Positions 30,930 to 43,010 of a DNA stretch of 64,000 bases are shown here, piece after piece. The notes under the pieces were generated by a model, which worked only from the letters and a program-made list of their open reading frames with translations, was not told where the DNA came from and did no database searches. The stretch comes from Ceraceosorus guamensis. Its lineage: Eukaryota; Basidiomycota; Exobasidiomycetes; Ceraceosorales; Ceraceosoraceae. Each line of letters begins with the position of its first letter. The first letter of the stretch is position 1. The stretch is taken from contig NW_020289996.1 in the NCBI RefSeq assembly GCF_003144195.1, forward strand, positions 125,419-189,418, in the 5' to 3' direction. A program made the translations under genes and the position numbers.

Positions 30930-32191
30930 ATGGCCACCTTGGTGGTGAGAGACGTGGCGATGACGACGCTACCGGCATTGGGGCAAGAACTAGGGTTCGA
31001 CTTCAAGGACGACGTGCCGGGTACTCCCAGATCCTCTCCACCTTCTTCTCCACTGGTAGGCACTTCAGCTTCGGCTCAGATCAACGAGATCGACGAACCT
31101 GCTCTGGTCATTTATCCCAGGGACGGCTCTAGACCTCTGGTGCAGTACGGCTCTCACTCGGTGGAGGATGTCAGCACAGCAGCAAGAGCGGCTGATACGC
31201 CATCAGCACCACATGACTGGCGAGAAGAAGATGCGATACGTATCAAACTCAGAATCAATGTGACGGAGGGATGTGGAGGGAGGATATGGCCAGCTGCGGA
31301 AGTGCTTGGCGCTTACTTGGCGAGCGACGAGCTGGAAATGTTGCAGGGCGCACAGGACGGAGATTGGAGGAGCGGTACAATCGTAGAATTGGGAAGCGGA
31401 ACCGGCTTGGTGGGATTCTTGGCTGCTATGAGATTTCCTCAAGCTCGAGTTTGGGTGACGGATCAAGAGTGAGTGCAGGCGAGCAGGTCCTCTAGGCAAG
31501 GCCTCAAGCGCGTGGGCGGCGAGCAGCTAAAGCATTGACGGCCTTGTGCTGGGATTGGGGACGCGCAGGGCCATGTTGAACGTCATGGACCTCAATCACG
31601 CCTTGAATCAGGCTGCGGTGACCAATTGTAAAGTGGAGCAACTAGATTGGGGCCTTCCTGCAAGTGCCTCGATCCCCTCGAAGCCCGACGTCCTGCTGTT
31701 GGCAGGTGCGTGAAGTGGACAAAACGGCGTCGCAAAGTGCGTACACATCTTACAGTGGGACCCATTTGTCGTGACAGACTGTGTATACCTCGAGTCGGCC
31801 TTTCAGCCGCTCGTGGACACTATGGTGCAGCTTAGCAACTCCGACACACTCATCTTGGTAAGTCGGCTGCTGTCGAATACGACCACATCGGTTGCGCGCT
31901 GACCGTCATCTTCGCCATGCGGCTCACGTCGAATGGGTTGTGTAGTTCTGCTATCAGCAGCGACGCAAGGTGAGCAGCATCCATTGGCAAAAGTCGAGCT
32001 CTGCATCGGGTTGCAAGGTGCTGAAAGATTCCTGCATCAACCATTCCTTCCACCCCTGCCCCACCGCTGCACAGGCCGACAAGCGCTTTTTTGCGCTGCT
32101 CAAAAAGCATTTTACCTGGAATGAGGTCTTGTCGCCAGAAAAGAGCCGAGCAGCAGCTCCGACGCGGCTTCTTCGTGTTCGAAGGCGGTGA
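30930..32191 (+). CDS. EFM6: Protein-lysine N-methyltransferase EFM6 (METTL21 family)
   Basis: Seven-beta-strand SAM-dependent methyltransferase of the METTL21 group; yeast Efm6 methylates translation elongation factor 1A. Exons: 30930..31468, 31569..31705, 31778..31857, 31946..31969, 32075..32191; 298 aa. Seen: SAM-binding motif I IVELGSGTGLVGFLAA, acidic motif post-I VWVTDQEAMLNVMDLN, LDWGLP, and the family hallmark DCVYLESAFQPLVDTM followed by FCYQQRRKADKRFF. The N-terminal 90 residues are less conserved and include a Pro/Ser-rich part. Substrate is inferred from the best family fit; METTL21 paralogs share these motifs. Exon 4 is only 24 nt. It converges with the dynein light chain gene. 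Confidence 0.85.
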
Positions 32192-32547
32192 CGCTTGATG
32201 CAAACCTGTCGAGAGCCACCTCTCGTGAATGACTGATGGTGGGTGCATCCCAACCCCCGCATTTCCTTGGCATATTGGGTTCCCGTGATCTACTTTCGAA
32301 TTCTGTCCCCCCCTTCGTAATTACACGCCGCAATGCATAGCCACCTCGTTCTGTCTTTCCACACTTGCTCTCATCACCAAGTCGCTTCAACATCGTTCCT
32401 CCAGTCATTCATGCCCCACCTCGATGATACCTGTTCTGAGCCTGGTGCAGTGACTGCACGCCGCGCCGCGGCACTCTAGCCAGCGATTGCGCTCTTTCAC
32501 GCCTCCTGGAGTGCGGGCCGTGTCGGTGCCTTGTGCACGCAGAAAGA
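32192..32547. other. Intergenic between convergent EFM6 and dynein light chain
   Basis: 356 bp of shared 3' flank. Nothing recognised. Confidence 0.4.
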
Positions 32548-33505
32548 TTATGTGCGGATTGCGTAGGCGGTGACGGTGGCGATCAGGTCGTTATTAGCGT
32601 ACATTTCGTGAATCACGACATCTCCCTCTTCCCAGTGGTATGCGGCATCGGCTGAGGTGCGAGGGCGAAGGAAATCAGCAATGCGGTCAGCGATGATGCG
32701 CGAGATGCGAGCATCAGGATGCGGACTGCCTCACCTCTGAGTAGCGCAAATGTGCCAAGCGAAATGCGTGGACTTTCAGAGGTCAGCGTTGGTGCCACGC
32801 GGCAGATCGCGCGACGCATGGCGAAGCTCACCTGCCCCCTTGACCCTTATTTTCTGAGAGTTGCACTTGTACAAGGTATTTGAAGCCTGCTCAGCGGGAC
32901 AAACGCGTGAGTGTACACGCAGGTTGATCATGCTGGGTGGTCAGTGCCGGCTCACCCTTTGGTTCTATCTCTGTAGAGTGATACGCAGCCAAATGAGGTT
33001 GAGGCGTAGGAGACGCAATCGGGGAGACAGCAGCGGCAGGTGGAAAAATCGTCAGATGCAGCCTTCTCGTCAAGGGTCGACTAGTCTGCTGTCCCAATGT
33101 TGGGATTGCGCCCTCGCAGTGTTGCGCCCAACATATGGTTCGGCGCTGCGTCCGGAGCCCTGTAGACTAGCCCGTCTCACCTCCTACTGCGCACGCCTCA
33201 TGTAGTGATCGCCCTGCAAGCAAGTTGCCAAACTCACCAATCATTCTGCTCTTTACATTATCCGCGATATCCCTATTGACAGCCTTCATTTTTTCCTTGT
33301 CCCTTTCCCACGCGACACCGGCCAATCTGGAGTGCAGCACCTTGTGCAATTGAACTTTCAACTTGGAACTGTCGAACGTCTTTGCGTGCATGTTGCTGGA
33401 GCTGACGACCCCTCTCGATGTCGAGCGCTGCTGTTGCGCTTGTGAGCTGCTCGCGCTTGACGAAGCTGTGCGAGAGAGAGGACGACCTTGAAGCGTCGAT
33501 GACAT
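32548..33505 (-). CDS. Dynein light chain, Tctex type (DYNLT2B/TCTEX1D2-like)
   Basis: Light chain of the cytoplasmic dynein motor; binds the intermediate chain and cargo. Exons: complement(32548..32651, 32735..32772, 32832..32886, 32956..32970, 33238..33505), 159 aa. Seen: KLKVQLHKVLHSRLAGVAWE (N-terminal helix), VNRDIADNVKSRMI (second helix), GFKYLVQVQLSENKGQGG (first core strand) and AAYHWEEGDVVIHEMYANND then LIATVTAYAI (C-terminal strands). The Ser/Gln-rich N-terminal 40 residues are probably disordered. Two micro-exons of 15 and 38 nt are required to keep the frame. The 38-nt exon adds about 12 residues (PRISLGTFALLR) in a loop where human homologs have none, so it is the weakest part of the model. 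Confidence 0.82.
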
Positions 33506-33806
33506 GGTCGCTTCTTGCTAAAGCCGGAGCTGGGAACAGCTGGTGCGTGGGTGCGACACCCGTAGCTTTTGGAACGCGACGCTTGAAGATGGGTTCACGC
33601 TGTTCCTACAATCGGAGTGTCGGTCGAGTGTATTGATTGAGCGGTCCTCACAATCTGCCTTCGATGCTTGGAGTCATGAGGCTGGGTGGTTGAGCTGAAT
33701 AGCGAGCGTCACCTCACCTCATCGCCCTCGATCGCCATGCATGCTGTTGATCCCTGCGCGCTTGATGTCAACACCTGTGCATGCTGCTGCTCATTAGACT
33801 CATCAA

Positions 33807-33840
33807 GACTCAAGACTCGTGACTCTTGACTCAAGACTGC
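33807..33840 (+). repeat. 7-bp-phased GACTCNN array
   Basis: Five consecutive units in exact 7-bp phase: GACTCAA, GACTCGT, GACTCTT, GACTCAA, then GACTGC. Confidence 0.85.
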
Positions 33841-34488
33841 ATGTCGCGCGCTTTGATGCACAGTCACGTGTCTTGCAACACCGAACGCGTGAAAAGAAAA
33901 AAGCTTTGGCGCGGCCATTCTTCTCGCAGACATCCAGCGGTGGGGCGTCAGCGTTCTTCCTGTTCTACCACCATCTATCATCCCAACAAGTCCGCACGTA
34001 GCCAACGCACCAAGGCGGAAGGACGAGGTGCTTTGCAATGGAACCATTAGACTGCCGTGTTCGCCTCTCCTTTCTTCATTTTTGACGCATGCTGATCGGT
34101 CAGCGTGCGAAGAAGCCCTTGTCCCACCATCCACACCATCCAGACGACCCCACACGAAGCCCAGCAGTCCTGGCCTCTCCCCTTCTCTCACCTTTCATCC
34201 TCTTCGCGGGGCTCTGAGAGGGAGTTCATCGGAAGGGCGATCGATGGCCAATGGCTGTTGTGTTCAAATTGGGGTCAACATCGACTCAAAGCAGCTCATT
34301 AGGTCGCGAGGACGTGCCATGATCAAACCCCAGACGTTCGAGCATCACCCAGGGCTCCTACATTCACATTCGTGATTTGCATGCATAGGCTTCATGCACT
34401 TTATGACTCTTGACCACACTCTCGACTTGCTTCAAGACCTCACACTCAAGACTAGTAACTCCTTCGAACATGTATGCCAAGTCGCTCA

Positions 34489-34492
<4 letters not shown>

Positions 34493-34552
<60 letters not shown>
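34493..34552 (+). repeat. (CA)30 dinucleotide microsatellite
   Basis: Uninterrupted CA repeat of 60 bp in the HMT1 upstream region. Confidence 0.97.
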
Positions 34553-34557
<5 letters not shown>

Positions 34558-34738
34558 ACGCATCACACCTCACTTGAATCGCATGCGCGTGCAATCGCCC
34601 TCGATCAAGCTAGGTGCTCGCGCTGGGACTCTCACTCTGCCTTGCTGTGCTCAGGGGTTTGCGCGGTACTGTACGCTGGACACTTCCAAGCGTATAGCAA
34701 GCGCTTAGCCTCGCGTGTCTCTTTGATCGACTTGACGA

Positions 34739-34740
<2 letters not shown>

Positions 34741-34788
<48 letters not shown>
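34741..34788 (+). repeat. (TGCTGT)8 hexanucleotide repeat
   Basis: Perfect 6-bp repeat of about 48 bp, ending at GCTGCAGG. Intergenic. Confidence 0.95.
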
Positions 34789-35115
34789 AGGATGCATGCT
34801 AGCTGCTGGACCCCCACCCGCAAGGAGAGTCGTCGTATCTTTGGGTCAGAGCACGTCGACGATGACGAATACGTGTATGATACACTAGACTGTATATGCG
34901 GTACCGTGTAGCTCCTGACTTGACCGTGATACAGAGCGGTGGATGCCAGCCGTACGACGCGCGGCCGAGCACTCCATTCAAGATTCTTGATTGCTTCACA
35001 TTCAGATTCTCAGGATTGTGATCGCTGCAGAAGCGCGAGCGCGAGCGCGGGCGGGCGTTGGCCGGGAGGCTGCTGCTGGCTATATATACTCGTGACGGTA
35101 CTCGTGACTATGTAG

Positions 35116-37087
<1,972 letters not shown>

Positions 37088-37449
37088 GTGCGACGTACTC
37101 GGAACCCTTCTCACACTCGCTCCGCTGCATGCGGCGACGCGCCCACGTAAGACTGCTGACGACTCACACCACCATTAGGTCGTGATTCTCCTAATCATGT
37201 GCAGGTATTGACCACACGAGTCTGCTTGGATAGAGGCCCAAAATGCGAACAGCCAGAGCAAGAGCCGCTTCATTAGGCTCAGCGTGAAACAGAGATCCGG
37301 TCATGCGCATTGTTAATAATGCTAGAAAATACATGGGGCACGTCAAAAGACCTTGCGAGTATGCTTTGCGTGGGGATGCCAGATGATCTGACAAGGCGCT
37401 TGGCATTCTAAAGGGATCATGTTCTGGGCGCCACGCTCGAAGCAAGGTG
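37088..37449. other. Intergenic between convergent HMT1 and lipase gene
   Basis: 362 bp of shared 3' flank. Apart from the possible last HMT1 acceptor near 37180, nothing is recognised. Confidence 0.4.
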
Positions 37450-40400
37450 CTAAGTTCTGCCCCTTGATGCTTCCTGTTCGTCTTCCTCCGACTCCTCGTC
37501 GCTCGAGATGACCGCCGAATTCTCGATTGCAGCGTCACCTTGAGTCATGCTGGCCAAGGCGTCCTCGCGTCGACGCTGCAACAAGCTGCTCTCCTTGACA
37601 AGCATAGCTTGGTACTTCTCATCCAACAGCGCGCTAGAAGGACCACCTCCTGCACCATTCGGCTCTTTGCTGTACCTTCGTGACCCCAAAGCGGTACCTG
37701 CGGCTTCGCGTGCCGCTCTGCGGGAAGCGACCAGGGAGCTGCTGGAATCCGAGAGTCGCCTGCGGCTGGCTGGAGAGTCGGCTTCCTCCGCTTGGGCAGC
37801 CGCCAGGTCCGATACTTGCTTGGGCCTGTCCGCCGTGTTGGTGCCGCTGAACGACGATGGTCGATGATTGCGAGCAAGCGCAGCGACAGCGGGTGGTCGG
37901 AGCTTTTCGCTCGCCCCAGTGGCGCTGGGAGAAGGCTGTCCTCTGGCGACAAGGGTCGGTGCAGATGTCTGCGAAGGGCTCGTAGGAGGCAGTTCGGCAG
38001 TGCTCGTAGTAGGGGATCGCATTGAGCGAGGGGTGAAGCTAAGAGGCTCGTCGTCATCATCGTCATCACCCTGAGCGGCAGATGCTGATAGCTGCAACGG
38101 AATGGTTTTCGCAGCGCTGGACACCGCTTGCAGCCCGTGCTCTCCATGAGCACTCTGGGTTGCGGACACTTGCTGCTTTGCAGCTATCGCGTCGAGCTCG
38201 TCATTGCGGTCGTCGAAGCTTTCAGTGATCCACAGGCCAATGAAGGTGATTATCTGTTTCGCCTCCGGAAGCAAGCTCGACATCTGGAGACGAGACAGTC
38301 CAAAACATGGGCTGAGCAATTTGTAGCCAGATCACGTCAAGGCGACAAGTGGACCTGTGCTTACCTGCAAGAAACCATGTGAATAGCCCTCGATGATGCG
38401 CATCTGAACCCAATCCTCTACGGTCTCGTCTTCAATAGGATCATGCTGCACGTGAGAAGACCCGCCAAGCGACATGCGAAGCTGTTCTCCGAATCTTGCA
38501 GAAGCGCCAGCCCTGCGACGCTTCAGTTCCGCTTGCTTCGCCAGCTTGGCCTCTCTAATGCGACCAGCCATCACAACAGTGTCGTCGCCTAACAAGAGAG
38601 CCAGTTAGCTGAGAATCAAGAGATGGCCCCGCACATGTGGCTCAAATTGAGCGACTCACAGATTGGGTCCTTTTCTCCGCACACGAAGAGACAGGGTGGA
38701 AACTCCGCGAGAAGTCGTGCCGGGGCGACGATTGGGGATAAGAAATAGTCGTGATCAAAGTCGGGCTGGCGCCTCGGGCCGACGTAAAGAATCGCCATTG
38801 CTCTCATCATCGACTGCGTCAAGATACGATCTTGAAAGTAGCCTGCCATGGAACTCATCGTCAGGCGAGTATTCACCCTCGACGTCTTTTGTCGGTCGCT
38901 CATCTCTTGATCAGCTTTGGAGGCAGCAGCTTCTAGAATCCGCTGCTGCTCTTCGGCTGCAACGATCGCAGCTCTTTCCGCCTCCGCTGCTGCGTCAGCT
39001 TCGAGATCGCTCGGGTGCCTTCGCATCCACAAGTCTTTGTCCCAGTCGCCAGAGACCGTTCCGCCAGGCTGGTGGGGCGACATATCGCCATCGTCACTTT
39101 GCGGTTCAGCCGCGGTGAACGAGGCCCGCTCTGCTAGATGCAGCTCTGCTTGAGAAGCTAGAGACTCATATCTTGAGGGCACAGAGGGCTTTTCCTTGCC
39201 TTTGCCGCCCTTGCGCGAGCCAGCGTTCTCGTGACGACCCTTGGCTTCATCCAGGTGCATGTTCGAAGAAGGCCGTCGCACCGAGGTTGAGCTTTGGCTA
39301 CCTCGTCGTGAGCGTGATCGAGATCGTGCTGGATTGAGTGGCGACCCCTTACTCTTCACGGCATGGACAGAGTCGCCTGCTATAGACTCGAGGTTGACCT
39401 CACTCTGCTGCCGGAGCACCCTAATGTGGTCGGGCTGTGCGGCGACTGAGTGTCAACGATGACAGACACTTTGCAGCGGAGGTGACGAGATCCAACACTC
39501 ACTTTCATCCAGCTGGAAAAGCCAAAGTTGAGACTGGGATATGCAAGTACCATCGCCAGAGGTTTCGGCAGGGCAGGAGGCTTGCTCCCTGGGCCGCCTG
39601 CCGCTTTGGTTGCGAAAGCACTTTGAATGTGGGGCTGCGGGTACTCAAGCACCTTGAATAGGGTGGCCACCGCCAGATTAGCACCAGCAGAATCACCAGT
39701 CAACACGATTCGAAATTGGGAGGCGCCCGACATGCCGATCACACTACCGCCTGACTCGTGCAGCGTGCGGTAGAGGTCATAGCATTCCTCTAGAGCGTAC
39801 TGTTTCCAAGATCAAGGGCGAACGATGAGCTCGATGTCACATCCTAGGCACCGAGACACCACTCACGGGAAATGGAAATTCCGGCGCTTTGCAATAATCT
39901 ACCGACAGAACGGGCCGCTGGCCTTCTTTGGCCATTTGTCGCAATCTCTCCTCGTGATGGCGCGGGTCCATGCACACAAATCCGCCACCGGGAAAGTCGA
40001 GCAAGAGCTATGGAAAGGCAGATAAGCTTCAACTTCCGCATGTTGTGATAATTTGATTGTCTATGCGCTCACCTCTTCCTCTTCGCGCAACTCCTTCTCT
40101 GTCCCGGCGTAAAAGAGCCACGCACGAGTGGGCCTTTTTGCATGCGCGCCAAGGGCGGGTCTGGGCAGTAACAGTGGTCTCGCGATGCCCAGGCTCGGTC
40201 GATGGACGACCGTGAAGGCTCGGATGTATGGATTAGTAGTCTGTACGATGTGAAGAGAACTCCACATCCATGTCAGCGGAGTAAGCAAGCGCTCGCGCTT
40301 TGATGGCGGGCCCACTCACTTTGTGCCAGGTTGCGCGAATCATCTCGATGGTACAGAAAGCTCTGAACTTCCTCAGCTTCTCGTCGGCCTCGTTGGCATA

Positions 40401-41166
40401 CACAATGTAGTACAGAGAGAAAAGAATGCTCGCGATGTCCTGATTCGGCTCGAAGCACCCGTCAGCTTACGAGTCGGCTGCAGTAACTACGATACCCGAG
40501 AGTCGTTGCTCACTCTCAGCCACACAGGCTTGATGGTCATGGCGGTCGCGAAACCAGCGTCTGAGGTGATGAGTAGGGTCGTCAGTGTTCAAAAATCGCT
40601 GTGCCTTACTCATTCTCATATTCACCTAGTGCCGTGACGATCCATGTGACCCGGTAAAAGGAGCGAGAGTACTAGCAAATGATGCATGTGCCGCTTTAAG
40701 CTTCAGCGCCTCCGCCGGATTGCATCCCTTGCGACCACTGGAACTTACCATCCTAGCTAGCGGCTCTGGGGCGCCGAAGCCAAAGAGAGCATCGAGATGT
40801 CGAATGGCGTACACCGACGTTAGGGTCGCTACAATAATCTGCCAGGGTGACCACCGCCCTGCAAATGGAGTAAAGCATGCTTTTCAGAAACTTGCTGGCT
40901 CACAGACACCCGCGCTCTATGGACATCTCATGCACATGTGGCTCGCGAGATGTGATGCTCCACTCCTTCACGCCAGCACCTGACAGCTCCATATCAGCTT
41001 GCATCGTACACTCACGTCCCCATTTGGACAACCACAAGGTTCCCGGTACCCGCTTTGGTCCATCTCGTCCACCAGCTTTGAGTACCCAGGACCAAAAGGC
41101 AATGACGAGCAGCACCTGCAACCTCTTCAACCTGGTAGACGGTCTACCGAGCAGGTGGTCAATCAT
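37450..41166 (-). CDS. Hormone-sensitive-lipase-like alpha/beta hydrolase
   Basis: Intracellular esterase or lipase of the HSL family, probably acting on neutral-lipid esters. Eleven exons: complement(37450..38283, 38365..38588, 38660..39434, 39503..39799, 39867..40007, 40073..40240, 40320..40439, 40514..40560, 40626..40671, 40749..40858, 41016..41166), 970 aa. Seen: N-terminal MIDHLLGRPSTRLKRLQ with a hydrophobic helix (LLVIAFWSWVL), the oxyanion loop LLLDFPGGGFVCMDPRHHEE, nucleophile elbow LTGDSAGANLAV (Ser298), acid CGEKDPI (Asp616) and histidine GYSHGF (His689). The triad is complete. The oxyanion motif is PGGG where mammalian HSL has HGGG. About 150 Ser/Arg/Glu-rich residues are inserted between Ser and Asp, and a disordered tail of about 230 residues follows the catalytic domain. 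Start: first ATG of the conserved exon 1. Confidence 0.87.
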
Positions 41167-43010
41167 CGTGCCTTTCTGCGTCTTTACTGAGCTTTCTCGC
41201 GACTCCGGGGGCTGTCGTTCGTTGCTAATCGTAAGTGCTACCCTCCAGCGATTCCCTTGCTTCCGAGTCAAGAATTCAAGATTGGTGGCTCAGCGCGTGA
41301 CGGCCATGTAGCTCTACTAACCCTGGTCGCGCCGACCGAGGACTTGGGCAGACTTGAGTAGTGGGTACGATCGGGGAAGCTAGGTGAATCTGTGTAGAGG
41401 TGAGTGGCGAATCCTTACTCGTCGACATGAGACTCTCGAGCAGGAATGAGCGAGGTTGCGAGCCCGGCCGTGCCAGGCAACCTTGTATGCTGCTTCCGTT
41501 GGGGTTGTGTGGAGGTCAAATGTGAATGTGCATCAGGCGCGGGGGAGCCCTAGATACAGCAATGACGGGTGTGAGTGAAACGGCCACTGGCAAGGCGGTT
41601 GCGCGTGAAAGCAGATCGACCCTGGCTACGGTATGGTAGCTGATCAATTTGCTCACACCGCTTTTGTGTAGGCTTATCGCTGGGTCCTCGTTGGTGGGAA
41701 TATGAGCGTCACAGTCAAGAGGGAGCGGATCTTGGTGTTGCATTCAGCACGGCCCATGCTCGATTGCAGGCGAGCGCATACATCCTCCTGCATGCTGTGC
41801 GTGATGCATGCACCGTTCTTGCGTGACAGGGCGGGGCAGTACATCCGCTGCTCGGCCGGACCGCTCGGCAAGGAGAAGCAACCTCGCCCGCCCGCGTTTT
41901 GCGTTCTCAAATTTTGGTCTTGATTCGTACTGTATCGTGAATTGTGCACTTGTGCTTGCCAGTACTGCTACTACTACTGCTACTCTCTGGTACACAATGG
42001 TTGAATCGTGCACATGGTGGGCAGCAATGTCAAGTGCGACAAGGCCTCTGTCTCGCCTCGCCTCGCCTCGGGAATGGACCACTCGGTAAGAGAGCTGGAC
42101 AGAATTTGAGACTCACTGACCATCATGGTGCAATCACAATCCCATCAATCAGCTGGACGGTACACTCTTGACTGAAGCACTTTGACTTTTGACTGCTATC
42201 ACCAAGTCACGAGTAAGGGGTCGTCGTGCGATCGCTGCACATCGTAACCTGCAACACCCGTGACTCGAATTGAGGTCCCGGGCACGCACGCAACCTTGCA
42301 CAGCAGGCAGATGCAAGGTGACCTGGGCCGGCGTTGGGCCGTCGACAAAAGCGCAGGCTGACATCTTGCATCGGGCTGCGCACTCACACAGCTAGGCAAG
42401 GACAGACGAGCGGCGCGCCGCGACCCCAGTCCAGCAGACTCGCAGCGCGTCGTCTCCCGCACGAAGCTCGCTCCCACGCTACATCCTGAAGCGAAGAGGC
42501 CAGCGAGTTTGTGGCGTTTTCCCTCTGCGAGGGGCCTCCACAACGACATGCCTGCTGCTCTCGCCATCTCACAACAGTATCGTCGATGAGCTGAGCATTC
42601 GGTCCATCGAGGAGCGTGTAATTGAGAAAGGGGAAAAGTTTGAGTCATGCAGAAGTGCGACAGCTATGATTCGAGACGTGGGGACTTGGCTGTCGCGTTA
42701 GATCAGGTCGAGTCGAGGCAGGGTTGGGATGCGGATTCTGAGAGCATTGGGGCGAAAGCACGAGAATGGAATGCGTAGGGACAGGGGACTGGATGGATGG
42801 ATGTTGTTTCACGACCCGAACGACGGCGAGTCGTGTGTGCGACAAGTGACGCCAGCGATGAAACGTGGCTTGTGAGACCGTCTTGGTGAGAATGTCGGTG
42901 ATCAGAATCAGTGAAGCGATGATGGGTGGCGGTGAGGCTCGACTCAAGCCAGACGGCCGATGAAGAATCTGCAGATTGGTGTACCAAGTATCGACGCCTC
43001 CGTCATGACG
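41167..43010. other. Intergenic lipase / FPK1
   Basis: About 1.8 kb. It contains scattered GAYTCNN units (41271, 42165-42260) and a small CTCGC triplication near 42053-42068. No open frame has family features. Confidence 0.45.

Noticed and set aside
33709-34191. 160-codon minus-strand frame between the dynein light chain and HMT1
   Set aside because: Contains the heptad array translated as Asp/Ser/Leu words, with no domain; judged to be chance.
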